A DNA stretch of 64,000 bases from Coriaria nepalensis (lineage: Eukaryota > Streptophyta > Magnoliopsida > Cucurbitales > Coriariaceae): NCBI GenBank assembly GCA_027186245.1, contig CP114490.1, positions 1,999,001 through 2,063,000 on the forward strand, in the 5' to 3' direction. How positions within the stretch are numbered: position 1 is the stretch's first letter; each line of letters starts with the position of its first letter. Position numbers and translations under genes: made by a program. Positions 1-13,582 of the stretch are shown one piece after another. The notes beneath the pieces are model-generated. The model did no database searches and was not told the DNA's origin. It worked only from the letters and a program-made list of their open reading frames with translations.

Positions 1-2943
1 ATGTAGGCTGACACGTGGGGATTTGAATGAGACACATCGACTCGTTTCTTTACTTTCTTTTGCTGCTGCCTCCTTTCCTCTACCCTGCAAGCTTTTAAGT
101 TTTAAGCTAACTTCATTCAATTTGTACTGCTCTTTTCTCTACGCCTTAATTAAGATGCCTAATGGCGAGGGTAATTTGGACAACTGGACTTTGGAATCAT
201 GCATGCAGAATCGCAGATTGAATTGATATTTTGGAGCAAGAATATTGATCTATGACTTTTGCCAAACACAGCGACTAGGTCCGGTTGAATTCTAGGAGAA
301 GAAGAAATGAAACTCTCATGAGTCATGAATTACAGGTCCAAGTTCCAACACAGTTTATTCGATAGAGGTAGCAATAGTGCAGTGAGGTGTCATCTTCATG
401 GTGACGAGATTTCACTTGAGGCCCATAGGTACTTGGTACCGGGCCGGACAAAAGCCCACCTAGTAAACTCGGACAAAAGAATCTCATAGCCTAAGGGGTC
501 GGATTGAATGGCGTCCGGATTACGTGACATCCATATAATTCATGCAATTCTGACTGTCCTTGTAGATTTAATATCTCTGAATAAGTTACATTGTTTAGGA
601 ATAAATTACATTAAAAAACATGCGGGTCACCGTATTATCTTTGAACAAGTCACGTTGTTTAGGAATAAATTGTGTTTAAAGACATGCGGGTCACCATATT
701 TAACTCGGTTACCTATATATTTTTTAATTTTAATTTTTTCTTTTCACCCGCCTACCTTCTTCCTTCTGTTTTTTTTTTCTTTCGTACCCCCTCTCCATTA
801 ATGCACAGTCAAAACTTTATTTTTACTTCCATCAACAAATCAATTCGAGCTCACGAACTCGTTGGAAGTCACAAACTCATTCTCTCTCGAAAACAAACCC
901 AGTGCATTTTAAAAACCTCAGAGGACTTGAACTAATAGGAAATATGAAATTACCGACATGTGAGATGTCGGTCTGAGATGCATAGACCGAGATGCATAGA
1001 CCGAAATGTGAAAGGCTCTTCGACTCTTCGACTCACATATAATCTAAGTTAATTTAAAAGTTGAAGTGCTTTTCACAGATCAAAATCTTTTGACTCGTAG
1101 AATAACTTTAAGGGTTGAAGGGCTCTTCACAAGTCGGGACCTTTCGATTCATGGAGTTATATATGAGTTACATTGACCCTTAGAGGCCATTCGACTCTTA
1201 TAGTTATTTTACGAGTCGAAGTGACTTAGTCTTATAAAGGGTCATTCGATCCTTGATATTACTCAATAGGTCAACAAGAGAAATGAACAGACCAACTATC
1301 ATGGGGATTCAGGGCTGAGTTATGCTCCCAGGAACTCTGTACCCGCAACAGCGCTGAAACCATTTGTTCCTTCATATAGATTGTTTGAAGATCTGAACGT
1401 ATTTGGAAATGCTGATGAAAAGGTGAAGATGGCGGGCAGTAATGCATCTGCAAGCTTAGAGGGATCATCTGGCCAAGGTATGGTTGGTGGGAGGAAGTAC
1501 ACCTCTTGTGAAAACTTTGTGAATATACATAACAATTAGTCGATAAAAAAGAAAAAGAGAATAAGAAAAAGAAAAGAAAAGAAAAAAGAGAATCTGTAAA
1601 TCTGGTATTCAAGTTGCCTATCAAGACGTGCGTAGGGGGAGCTTGCTGCATTCTAGGGCGATACCCCAGCCTTGAAGGGAAGACGCTGTCGGCCTTATGT
1701 TTACAGATTCTCTCATTCTCATTCTTGTTTTAATGCTTACAATTTAGTATTTGTTAATGGACAATGGAGTCATATTTGAGAAGTACCTTCTAGCCTGATT
1801 TTGTTAGAGAAGTCATATTTGAGAAGTTATAATGGAGTGGCTGTTTAAGGCATTTGATTTTGTTTTAGTAGCAACAGTAGTACCTTCTAGCTTTTTATTG
1901 GGCCTGGGCCCATTTTTTAATATCTGGGCCTGAGCCCATTTGAAAGATAGGCCAGGCAAATACGTATATATGTATGACTGTATGTATTCATTGTTTTTTC
2001 TCGACTTAGGAGTTGCCTACTTTCTATTGTTGCTAGGCAGCTAAATTCTTTTCTTTTTTTTTAATAAGAACTTAGGAGTTGCCGACTTAGGAGTTGCCTA
2101 CAAAGACAGCCTTTTAACTGTAGAAGTGTAGATGGACAATGTCATACCGTTATCTCCAGATTCACGTACATTGCTGTGTCGTAATGTTTCTCTTCGAATA
2201 TTTTTTAGTGCTTCTGAGGTGCCATTAGAAAATGGATCTGCATTGGAGAGACACATGATGAAGACCTTGAGATAATTTTCCACTACAACATAAACCGTAA
2301 GCATTTGTTTGGAAAGGTGGATGAAGCATTCAAATTTTGAGAGAGGGAGAGAGATGGAACCATTACGTTACACTAGGTAGCGAAAGATATAATCGAGAAA
2401 ACATAATCCATCTCAGTGATTCGCAACGACAGTCGGAAAGGATCGAGAAAATGATCGGGCCGTAGAGAGGGAGACAGAACCCTACACTAGTACTGAGAGA
2501 GATGATCAACTCGAATTGATGATATTCGATTGCACCAAAGCTAAGATTCATTTTCCTATTATACTGCTAGCCACCGCAGTTGCGTGACTGATCGTACAGT
2601 AAAGAAGGAACCTCCTTTCTACCTATCCCCCACCGTGCCTGTCTGTGTTAAGAAGAGGACGAGACTAAATGTCAAACTAAAATAGAAAACACATTAAGAA
2701 ATTACTTATGCGAGAGACAACGAGCTGTTGACTCATTGTTTAAGTTATAACAACATCATTGCAAGAAATGTTAAGCAGAAGCCTCGTGTTTATAATGATA
2801 TATATCATATGAATAATACGTCTATCTCACACACAAAGCCTTAGTGATACAGAGCTTCTACGGTTACGTATGCGCTCTGTCCTCCATCTTTTATTCATCT
2901 TATATTCACACAAGAAGCCTTTTTCACTTGGAGGTTTCACTTT
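1..2943. other. Intergenic region without a supported gene
   Basis: No open frame here resembles a known protein and none links to a neighbour by splice signals. The stretch holds a short tandem duplication at 583-700, several related 'ttcgactc'-type phrases at about 1010-1260, and a repeated 'gacttaggagttgcc' phrase at about 2004-2100. The right end is downstream of the minus-strand aminotransferase and should contain its 3' untranslated region (below 2944). Confidence 0.6.
583..700. repeat. Two-copy direct repeat, 54 bp at 64-bp spacing
   Basis: Positions 583-636 and 647-700 are near-identical and share 'gtttaggaataaatt' and 'acatgcgggtcacc'. The copies differ at a few sites and are separated by 10 bases. 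No coding role is apparent. This looks like a local duplication. Confidence 0.8.
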
Positions 2944-5900
2944 TCACATCTTAGACATCGTGTAGTCCAGTGCGTCCACAAGAAAATCTGAAGAACGAGC
3001 TCCGCAGAAAATAAATTATGCCGAGAAATGCAGATATAAAGTTAACACTAACTCGCTAATTTCATCCACTGTTAGTGAATACTTCTTACCTGCATCTTCC
3101 TTAGTGAAGCAGAGAGGTGGAGTAATTCGAAACACGTTTCCATAGTATCCACCTTTGCCGATCAAGACACCTAAGTCTACAGTGGAGAATAGGGCAGGGT
3201 TGGTCAAGAATCACAAAATAGCATGGACGATAGTGTTTACATACCAAAGTGGATATACACTGACCTTTCATCTGATCCATCACATGCAGAGTTTCAGCCT
3301 TAGCGGGTATTTTCAGTTCCCGATTGGTGACAAGTTCTAAGCCCAACATCAGTCCTTGTCCTCGTACATCCCCTATTACTGCAAATGGGGATTTCAGTTT
3401 ATTATTCTCAAACATCAGCTTCCAAGTAACATCTTGGATGATGCACATGATATTCATTCTGATATAAGTTGTACAAAAATGGAGAGAGAAACTACTTTCA
3501 TATTTATCCTTGAGCCTAGAAAGTCCATTTTTCAGATAAGACCCGACAACAAAAGCATTTTCCTGAAGCTTTTCTTTCTCAATGACTTTCAAGACAGCAT
3601 GTCCTGCAGCAGTACAAACAGGGTTCCCACCAAAAGTGTTGAAATAACTGCGACGAGTCAAGACCTCTGCAATCTCAGGAGTTGTCACAACGGCGCCAAG
3701 TGGAATGCCATTGCCAATTCCCTGTCAAAACCAGATATTATTGAAGCAGTGTGATCACAATCATAAATGCCCATTAAGGAAGAATTCCTGGAATAGAAAA
3801 TCAACCTTAGCCATAGTAACTATGTCAGGCACAACGCCATGGGATTCAAATCCCCAAAAGTGGCTTCCTGTGCGAGCAAACCCGGCCTGGACCTCATCTG
3901 CAATACAGAGGCCGCCTGCATTCTTTATAGTGGTATAAACAGCAGGCAAGTAACCAGGGGCTAATTCAACAATACCTCCCACTCCCTGCAATTATAAGAG
4001 AAGGGTGTTTTTTGTTCAAAGCATTGGATCATCTATGAGCTTTGCTTATGTAGGGGATAATATGGATAAATAAAGCAGATATTATACCTGTATGGCTTCA
4101 GACATAAAACCAGCAACATGACCTGAAGTTCCGAACTCGATGAGGTCTTGTACATCTTTTGCGTACTTCTCTCCATCTGCACCAAAAACGCCTCTATATG
4201 GGTCTGGATTCACTGCATGATGAACTCCACTCTGTTGAAAAAGTTAGTGAAGCTCATTAGACAGTGCAGCACTGCTTAAAGTGTCAGAAGTGCTTCCAGC
4301 TCTTTATAGAGAATATTTTATCGCAAACAAACACCTGAATAACTAACGAATATGAAAGCTGGCTCAGGTGGGCATCTAACAAACATAGCCAGGTCACAGA
4401 GCTTTTTAATAAATAATTCACTCTGAGTAAACAAATACATCCACTCGACTATGAATCTGTTCGTCCACCAAGGCAGCATGAATATTTTTGTAGTCATACA
4501 TGATTTTTAATCTTGTTTTGACACGTTATGGGACTTTGGCGCTTTCTATACGACCAAATAGTGACCATGGCCACCATGCAAGTAGCTGGACGTTGAATAC
4601 AAGACAAAGATGAAAAAGGGAGGAAAAAATATATTTGATAAGCTCTCCCTCTCCTAACAAAGTTGAAAGAAAACAAGGCAAATTTTTCTACTTCCAAACC
4701 TAAAGACAAAGTACAGAAAGAAAAAGAAAAACATAAAAGAGTCATTGATCGTCCTCGTTAAATTCCATCTTTTGCATGGCAGACCTACACTTGTTCATAT
4801 TTTGGGAAGCGTTGCTACTTACGAGTGTGCTGTCAACCAAAAGAGATAAAAAGAAAAAAATGGGAAAGTAACCTGTATGATGTTAAATTTCCAATTGCTC
4901 TGAGCAGTGGCCCCCATGGTTCCAGCAGCATTTCCGTGATAAGCATTCCTTAGAGATATGATATCATGGCACCCTGTGTATAACCTCGCCATCATCATCG
5001 CTAGTTCATTTGCTTCTGTCCCTGAATTCGTAAAGAACACCACCTACATGACACATGACATTCCGTTAGGCAATATGCCAATAAAGAAACTAGACTCAGA
5101 AAAGAAAACTAAACTTATCGCTTACCTAAAGATTGTATAATCAATTGGCATAATCCTAATAAAGAATAAAATTCTCTACTTTAATTGAACGCCCATAATT
5201 AGCTATACTGATGAATCATTTGTAGATTCATTGTATTAGCCATAAATGACAAATCAGTATCTTGCCAAGTGTGAACTGATAATATACTCATATGTTCCAA
5301 TGATTCATATTGAATTATATTTTAACCAGTAATTAGTTTTACTCAAAATATAAGATTTTAATAATTAATTGATTTCCAGAATTGAACACCCAGAAAAGCA
5401 GAGGCGTTGAATGAGAAAGCTGAAGGACCCACCTTAAGATCGCCAGGCAATTTGGAAGCGAGAGCTTCAGCAAAATCAGCGATGGAGTGATTAAGGTAGA
5501 GGATGGTAGAGTGCTGTAAGTTCTTGGTCTGGTTGACAATGGCGTCAACCACATCAGGGTGGCAATGGCCGCAGCACACCGTCGCGATCCCTCCAAAAGC
5601 ATCAAGATATCTGCGCCCGTTCTCGTCGAACAAGTACTGCTTCTTTCCATGCAGCATGTTCACCTGTCGGTTGATCATACCAAAATTGGTCACCATCGGA
5701 CGGTCACAGATGAACAGAGTAGATGGTTATTGCAGTCAATTCATTATTTGATTTGATCCTAAATACGTTCAATCGGAAAAAAGACACAGCAAGGAATTCT
5801 GTGGACAACTGGAAACTCGATTTCGTTTTCTTTTCTTCAATTACGAGAAAGAGTAATTTCCCAACTAACTATTATTAGAACAATAGGAATGATTCCCACC

Positions 5901-6201
5901 AAAACAATAAAGAAGCGCGAAATGTATATTCTTGTACGGCAGAGTGAGAGAGAGAGAGACTCACAGGCTTCTTGTAGAAATGGAACATGGAGGGGCTGAG
6001 ATACTGCTTCCGCTTGTCCAGAATCTCGTCTGCGGAGGGGCCGGAGTAAGGCGAAGGAGTGTAGTCGAAGGGGGGTATTTTGGGAAGAACATCGTCATTA
6101 TCTTGAAGAGAGACATTCGTTTGACCGACCTGAGAGAAGTAGCGATGATGGGACAGAGCATTCTTCTCCGATATCAGCCTCCTTGAGATAAATCTCTGCA
6201 T
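2944..6201 (-). CDS. AGT3: Alanine-glyoxylate aminotransferase 2 homolog, mitochondrial (AGT3-like)
   Basis: Class III PLP-dependent aminotransferase, expected to move the amino group of alanine to glyoxylate in mitochondria. I read nine exons on the minus strand: 6201-5965, 5663-5433, 5043-4873, 4231-4088, 3985-3806, 3721-3496, 3378-3265, 3176-3090 and 2987-2944. All junctions are GT-AG and in phase, giving 477 residues, the usual family length. Exon 1 encodes an Arg/Ser-rich start ([14 protein letters not shown]) that fits a mitochondrial targeting peptide, then the [19 protein letters not shown] segment. Visible family motifs are [28 protein letters not shown], the PLP-lysine motif PDIVTMAK (Lys321, last residue of exon 5), [16 protein letters not shown] and [12 protein letters not shown]. 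The C terminus is DYTMSKM. I see no lesion, so the gene looks functional. Arabidopsis AGT3 is the closest match by recollection; PYD4 is a related alternative. Confidence 0.93.
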
Positions 6202-7951
6202 TTTTATTTTTTTTCGTTATCTCTTCCCTCTCTAAAGATCTTAGATACTCTCTCCGAGCCTTTCAGTTTGTTCTTTTGATCTATTCCCCTCTTCCTCGTA
6301 AGAATATTCCGAAACGAAGCACCCAATTGTATAGCAGCAGCAGAGATGGAAAGGAGGGGGAGAAGAGAGAGAGAGAGAGAGAGTATTGGAAAGGAAGCTT
6401 GAGTTCGGAAAAACGCCAACTCGTAATTATGTAGAGATAGATCATAGAGAGAGAGAGTAAGTATGATGACGTCATTGAGACATGGGGTTTGTCCGTTACT
6501 TTGTTATTTTCTTTCGGACCCACCACGATGAGTACGTCCCGTCCATTTATTTATTTATTTATGTATTTATGTATTTATTTATGTATTTGTGTATTTGTGT
6601 ATTTGTGTATTTGTGTATTTGTGTATTTGTGTATTTGTGTATTTGTGTATTTATTTATGAGGGTTAGCCTCGTCATACAAAATCCCATATTATTTGTTTG
6701 TAGTATGATTAGTGTTAAGAAATTTGGATATTAATGCCATTTCTATCCTCGGATTAAAAACTTTGATCAGATCCATAATCTGTTTGATCGACTAATTTTA
6801 GACTTGGAAGGAATTTGATTACGAGATCGAGATCGAGATCGAAGACTAATGATATGATATTCCCATCTTACCCCGAACCTATGCCGGTTAAACGTGAGAA
6901 GGCACGTGATGAAGAGCTTTTAAACAAAATGAAAGGGCCATGTAATTAATTACAACCTATGATCACTTGAAATTAATAATGTCTTTAACAACAACATAAA
7001 CTAAAATTAAACGACAGGTTACATAAAGAAAAGAAGCTGTCATGGTCATGACTCATCTAGTTGTGCTTTGCCATGTAGGATTTCCACATTAGTCATTCTC
7101 TCTTTTCTCTAATCTCCTTCATCATACGTGTTTCCGGCCTATCATATTAACATGATAATTTTAAAAAATATTATGTAAATAATTAAATTTGTCATCCCAT
7201 TAAAAACGGGCCTCATTCTCAACGAGCTTCTTCATTCTGAAGAAAAGCACAACATAGACATGACATGAACAGAAGGGAACAGATTAGAAAAACAGAGAAC
7301 CAGGCAGTGATTCATATGATCCAACTTATGAAGCCTCGACACGTTAATAATTGAATCCAACGCAAGGAACCAATGGATGAGATGAAAAAGATACAGTAGA
7401 TAAAATACTCTTACTCTTATCTTGATGATCACAGAACATATTTCCTTATGTGGCTTTGTTTTTGGACAAGCATTGTACCTTATCCTGTTCCATGAAGATA
7501 ATGGCACTACCCCATAATGAGGAACAGATGTTATTATCTTCATAGATAAAACTATATATATATCACAATATTCATAGATAAAGCTATATTATCTTCATAG
7601 ATAAAGCTATATATGTAGAAGAAAACAAACGACTGTGATAACTGATAAGGATTTGGGGCTTTACTTTATGAAGAGCCCATCCAGAAGAAAGTGTAACTGG
7701 AAGTTTCTACAATCCAAGCAGCTCACAGATAAGATTAATTTGTTTCCTATGACTTTCCCATATAATAAGATGGTTAGGAGTTCCATTTGTTCATCACGTA
7801 CAAAATAGAAAAACTTTACCAAAAGTTTGTCAGTGTCAGGGAAACTAATGTGAGGATGATATCAAATCGGATGAAAAAGGACGAATAGTAAGGCAAAAGT
7901 TAGGAAAGTTAAAAGGGTTAAAGAAAGAAAAAGACACACCTGAAGGAATGG
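6202..7951. other. Intergenic region between two minus-strand genes
   Basis: The left part is upstream of the aminotransferase and includes a GA-rich tract at about 6364-6384 and a TGACGTCA palindrome near 6468 in its likely promoter. A low-complexity minisatellite lies at 6541-6658. Three copies of a 'tcatagataaarcta' phrase occur at about 7540-7612. The right part, up to 7951, should hold the 3' end of the AlkB-type gene. The open frames across the minisatellite are artefacts of the repeat. Confidence 0.5.
6541..6658. repeat. Minisatellite of tatttgtg-type units
   Basis: About 118 bp of 4- and 8-base units: first tattta/tatttatg, then roughly eight consecutive 'tatttgtg' units. It generates spurious Tyr/Leu/Cys/Val-rich frames. 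It lies about 350 bp upstream of the aminotransferase start. Confidence 0.9.
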
Positions 7952-9873
7952 TTAATACTCCCTAAGGGTAAGATTGAGGCGGCCAGGACGAAGCCCGGTT
8001 TCTTTTAGCAAGGACTTGGGAGCAGAGTTTGGTATTATTGACAACACTCCATGATATATAAGCCTTGATTCACCACCAAATATAAGTACATCACCAGTTT
8101 CCAGTACAAGTTTCTTTGCATTATCCACATCTCTCTCATCCCCATACAGAAACTCTGCTGCATCCCCTATTGAGAAGGAGATGACAGGTACTCCATTTTC
8201 AATACTCCTTCTGCTTTCATCACGATCCTACATGAATCAAGATTATAAAACTTCCCCAAATTAGTTACTTTCTATCATATATTTTAACAGACACAAATGG
8301 ATAAACAATCCCATCTTTTATGTGCTGTAAGATTTTGATTGTTTAATAACGACCTGATGGAGACCTAATTTCCCACTGGTTGTATAGAAGTTGACAATGC
8401 ATATGTTGGGAGACATTAACGGCAGTTCATCTTCTACTTCATTCAGTCCAGAATGCCTGATAAGAGCGTGAGCACTTTGAATTGCTCTTTGAACCAATTT
8501 ACTGAATTCATAAGGAATGGTAGGTGGCTTACTACCATCAACTTCTCGCCGATCTTCATACCTTCTTGTTTGGGGATCCCAGTTTTGACCAAGACACATC
8601 ATCTGCAGTCTAAGTTTTCTTCCGTCCTGATAACTGGGCTGGTAAAATCCTCCAGGCCCAAGACCAAGCAATTGACATTTCTTTATTATGTTTACCTAGC
8701 AGAATAATATATATAAGCGAAAATAATAATAACAACATATTTCCCAGAAATATACAGCAATGAAAGAACAGGTTAATTTGAAAAAATTGGCCATGATCAG
8801 TAAGTTCCTACCAATCTGAATTATGGTGCCGGAAGTCAAATATAAACAGGCATATATTAATTTAAGAAGTCTATGAATTTATGGAGTCAAGCACCTGTTC
8901 ACAGTGAGTAATGTAATTCTTCAATAAAACCATTCCAGACCTCAGCAATATTTCTCCTGTCCCTTCAGCTCCCTGTTCCATTCCCGTCCTTCTTACCCTA
9001 CTTTTCACATGCCAAGAAGCTCTTGGGCAAATATCAAATGGTTGCACTTTTGAGTCCCTTGAAAAACTAGAATTCTTGGCAGCAGTTGCATATGAAAAAC
9101 AGGTTTGGCCAGCCTGAATAGGTAGAAACGATCCATCTTGCTCTCTTATATAGCTTGACCTTAGGTTTAGGCGGGTCCTCCCTTTATTAGGATATTTCCA
9201 GGATTGACAGAAATTCTCCGCATACATGGCATCCAAGTTACAAGCAGAATTTGTAGTCCCTTTATCTATCATATCCAGTTTCAAATCATATCCTCTTCTA
9301 TGCGAGGATTTCAATACAGTACTCTCCCCACATTGATCATTTGAAAATACATTCGGAATGGGTCGGTGTTTTAAGCATACTGGAATACTTCCGACCATTA
9401 CCAGATCCAAGTTATCATTTTTACAACTTGACACACCTAAACAGCCACATGGCACGTCAGCCACGGCCTGTAATACGAAAACCCAAATAAGAAACAATAT
9501 TATAAGGCCATGCCTGTGGAGAAAAATTTAAGAGCAAAGATCAATAGCTAGACCAAAGAGGAACACTTAGGGCTTGACCCTGGTCCAAGCACCGCAACGG
9601 TCGACATGTATATGAAAATCAATTGAAATTGATCTAAAATCATACACTTACACTTTTAAATCCAATAAAAATTGTACAAAGAAAAGGAGGGAAAAATAAC
9701 AGAGTTATTTGCGGAACTGGCAGTGGCGCTTTCGCCTTGTATCTCTTGCAAGGATCCATCTGCTCCGTCAAAGAGAATGGAAGAGATACTTGGCGGGAAA
9801 TGTACAGGCGCAAAGATAAGGGATTACAGAGACTCCACCACTTGGACGATGAAACAGAGACTGTATTTCCCAT
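7952..9873 (-). CDS. AlkB-type 2-oxoglutarate/Fe(II) dioxygenase (ALKBH1-like)
   Basis: Oxidative demethylase of the AlkB family, expected to act on methylated nucleic-acid bases. Exons on the minus strand: 9873-9652 (tentative), 9467-8895, 8695-8354 and 8227-7952; the phase is zero at each junction, giving about 470 residues. The catalytic domain is in the last two exons. It starts after VNIIKKC with GLGPGGFYQPSYQDG, then LRLQMMCLGQNWDP. The iron ligands are all present: HxD as His378-Gln-Asp380, split over the exon 3/4 junction, and His438 in IYHGV. The 2-oxoglutarate-binding arginines follow in RPGRLNLTLREY (Arg462, Arg468). The roughly 190 residues of exon 2 have no domain I recognise and are probably the variable N-terminal extension of this plant subfamily. 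The first exon is the weak point: it is open and ends at a good gtaagt donor, but its sequence is not recognisable. Confidence 0.85.
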
Positions 9874-11994
9874 CGTCGCTTCGTGGGAGAAGTGAAAGCG
9901 TCGGGGAAAGCAGGCAAAGCCCTAAAGCCGAGACCGAAACTTTAAGTAGTAGGAGAACTAGACAATTGATTAATATAATTTTTTGCGCCAACTGTTTTTT
10001 TAATATATTTTTTTCAACTTTTCGTTGACAAAGCGAGACCTTTTATGTTAGGCCTGGGCCCTAGATTTTCAAGTTTGGTCTCTATGCTATTACTGGGCCG
10101 AGAGCGAGGGTGCATAATTCATGAGCATAATATAGGGCCTTTAATTGGCCCATAATAATCTGCATAAAACTTGAAAAAAAAAAAAGCTGGAATTTCTAGG
10201 CTTTTACTATTAACTGGGGCCCATGACAGGTAAGCAGAGACACTCATATCTTCCAAAATTCCAATACAGCAAAACAAAACATTATCATAATCCAATGGAA
10301 ATCCCAAAAAAACATATATACTAAAGAGACCATAGATTTTGTTGTAATCTTCTTCGTCTTGTTCTTAAAGATGCTCATATTTCCAGCTAGCTAAGCATTA
10401 ATCAATATCAATGCTTGCAGCTGATCAAAGAATATTAATTAACGGATTAAGAATCGAGTCGTTGTTTGATTTTTCCACGAGCATGGGTAGTGAGAGATAG
10501 CATTAGCAAATTCTAAGCAGCTTGAACACTTTCACATATCTTCACTTAATTCATAGCTGGTTTTAACTTGTAACGCTCATACATGTCATATCTGTGTGAT
10601 GTGTTAATTCAGCCGCTTGCCGCTTGCCGCTTGGCATTTGACCTAATCATCAGAAACTGCTAATTTACGATACGAGGGAATCCGGAAAGGTAGAAGTAGG
10701 TAGCGCATGCAGGCTGTCTTTGTCTTAATAGAAGACCAATTGCTGTCACCTTGTTAACTCAAGACTGAAGGGCCATCATACATCGGCCTCCTATTTTGTT
10801 GGGGACCGATTATTCAAAGTAAAAAACACTGCTGGGTTTCGGCAGCTAGCAGTAATTAATTAACAAAAGCAAGTCAAAATTGTCGAGCGCATGCTCGAAA
10901 AATGACCTTCGTGAAGGGAAAGTTTCGGAGATATCAACCTCTCGCGTGCCACGATGCACTAGTACTCATTCTAAGTGCGCTATATGTCCCACATGTGAGG
11001 AAAGGGGATAAAGACATGAGTTACTGTTTGCAGATCATATCCACTATATCTATATATCAAATTCAGATACGGAATGTATTTGTTTGGATCGTTGTTCGGT
11101 AACTAAGAAATAAGAATCTGACCCGTGAACCAAATAAATGTCACTACTTGATCGCTCATCACTAGTCTCACATCACACCGCAGGGCATTACACATATATC
11201 TAGGTTACCTACCTATACATAGAGCTGGACCCCCACCCCCCCCCCCCCTCTCATCATCTCAATCTCTTTTCTCTCGCCAGTTTTTGGCTACCCCACACGA
11301 TCATCATGATGATCCCATTAACTTAATAAACTCTTAAACATCCTTTTGTCTGAAATAAATACTATGATGCGATTGTAATTAGAATACAGCTGTTAACAGT
11401 ACATAAAGTTAGAAATATTTGGATCTAGTATCACGTGCCTAGCTACTGCTACATACATAGGGAACGAGTACGCTCGTGCCAAGCATGGATCACGTTCGAT
11501 CTTCACGCCACCTGCGAGCGATCGAGTTCTTCATGGGATTTCTAATTATGCATTGATCAGCACTCACGAGTCATGACTATCCATCCAAATTCACGTAATC
11601 TTTAATAAATCTACTACTAATGGGGAGACAGCATGCAGTGGCGAGTTGCTTCATCTCACTCTCATCAGATTATTTTACTAGGAAGTAGGAATATTAGTTC
11701 CGTTCAGTTTTAGTAGCAGCAACAAAGGAAGTAAAGTAAGATGGATCTGCAGTCAAAGAAGTCCGACGTGGATTCAAGATTTTCAGACATTGTTTATTAA
11801 GTAAAATCGTTGCAGCTTCCCAGCTTGGGGATTGCCTCCAAAAGTAGGAAGTTTGGTGAAAAATAATAATACATATCACGAGATACATTTCCAAAATTAC
11901 CACTAATTTTTTTTATATATATAAAGAAAATAATCTATTACTTGATTGGACGTTTAACATTGCACGTTAAAGGCGGATTATCTCTACACTTGGG

Positions 11995-11995
11995 C

Positions 11996-12035
<40 letters not shown>
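11995..12035. repeat. (AAT)n microsatellite
   Basis: Uninterrupted trinucleotide repeat of about 13 units, in intergenic DNA. Confidence 0.95.
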
Positions 12036-12038
<3 letters not shown>

Positions 12039-13230
12039 TAAAATAAATGTAAGACCCCAAAAAGGAAAATATTCTCCGACATGTAGTTAGCATATAAGGA
12101 ACAAAAAAATAATGTAAAATTTACCCGTCCTACTGGAACATGAGGGTCGAACAATCACAATATCCCATGAAACAATCTTTCTCCCACTTGGTGGTAATTG
12201 TAAAAGCATATAACACATGAAAACTCGTTTCAGAATATTGATGCTGATAAGCATATCAAAGTCACACTCAATGGACAAAAGAAACTGAAAGCCAAAGCTG
12301 TCACATTTTGAAGACAAATTAATGTCGTTCGATTATCAATCACTTTAGTTTAGTCAATGATCTTCAGGGAGCAATAGAAATTCTGCGACACAAACGAGAG
12401 GCGCAGTCGGATCAATTACGGACAAGGCCAATCAGGTCATCATTACAAACTTAATCAGTATTGGACGGACAGCAAGCAGGTAATATAATAAGAGCTGCAG
12501 AATTTTCTTCAAAAACATATGATAGGTTTCAAACTTTCACAAAATACATATAGTTAGATAGAAATTAAATAATAATCTTTTCATAAAATAAAAAATTTTA
12601 AATTATTTTTACCTAATTATTTATTTAAATCAAATAATATACTAATAGAATCAAATTTTCATTCCCAATCCTATAAAAATAGTAAACCAAGCATGCTCTG
12701 AGAGATATAAAATTGGAACAAGAGTGAGCTGCAGACAAGGTCGGAGGAGGTGAAATGTGTAAGTAAACGATTGTTTTGTCGTGATGATCACTGACTAGTG
12801 AGTACTCGTGAATATGTTGGTACATTGCGGTTTGTTTGTGTGCAATAATGGTGACAATCTTCGACCTATATAAGCTTACTCTAATTCAGATACTAATTAT
12901 ATATATACATACAATATACTTTATACACGTATAAAATACTAACATATATATATATATCAAGTTATTACAGTAGTTGTCTTTTTCTATATATATAATCATG
13001 AGAAAAGTACTGAGTATTATAAAATACTCGATGAAACAGATGATGTCATGTGGTTAGCAATTAGGATTAATGATTAACATTAGGAATTTTTTAGTTTCAC
13101 AATAATTAGTACAGTACTGTATGTTCCATGCAGCTCGCCATCATTTTCGAAGAAGACTTAGGTCACATGAAAAGAGTCTGCCACGTGCTTCATTATAACA
13201 AATATTAAGGAATCTGAAGTGAGGGATGTG

Positions 13231-13582
13231 GCTTAAGCCTGTATTCGGGTAGGTATAAGAAATGAAAAGGAGGGGGAATGAGTTTTGAAATTTTTTTTTG
13301 GTGTTTTAATTTTTTTTTTTTTTTTTTAATTTTATTGTTTGAATGGTTTTATAAATAAGCAAAATAAAATGTTTTGATGATTATATTTTATATTAATATT
13401 AAATAATATATATATATATTATAAAAAAAAATATTTATTTATTATTATTTTTTGTCTTCTCTAATTTTAAAGTGATTAAAATGGGACCAAAATTTCTCTC
13501 TTCTCTAAGCAGAAGGAGGGAACCTTTTTAAAAAAAATTTATTTTCCCTTATTTTCCTCCCCTCCATCCAAACATTAGGCTA
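13231..13582. mobile_element. Candidate MITE-like element with imperfect terminal inverted repeats
   Basis: The left end reads 'cttaagcctgtattcggg'. The reverse complement of the right end reads 'cttagcctaatgtttgga'. Both continue into G-rich sequence (agg...gagg). Between them is AT-rich non-coding DNA with long T runs. A terminal 'tgtttggatgg...gagg' phrase is common in small plant inverted-repeat elements. The repeats are imperfect and no clean target-site duplication was established, so the boundaries are approximate. Confidence 0.4.

Noticed and set aside
1271..1651. 126-codon minus-strand frame with a Phe/Ser-rich stretch
   Set aside because: The hydrophobic part comes from a GAAAA-type tract on the other strand; no family resemblance.
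6482..6734. Tyr/Leu/Cys/Val-rich frames of 61-81 codons
   Set aside because: They are produced by the tatttgtg minisatellite and have no splice links or recognisable sequence.
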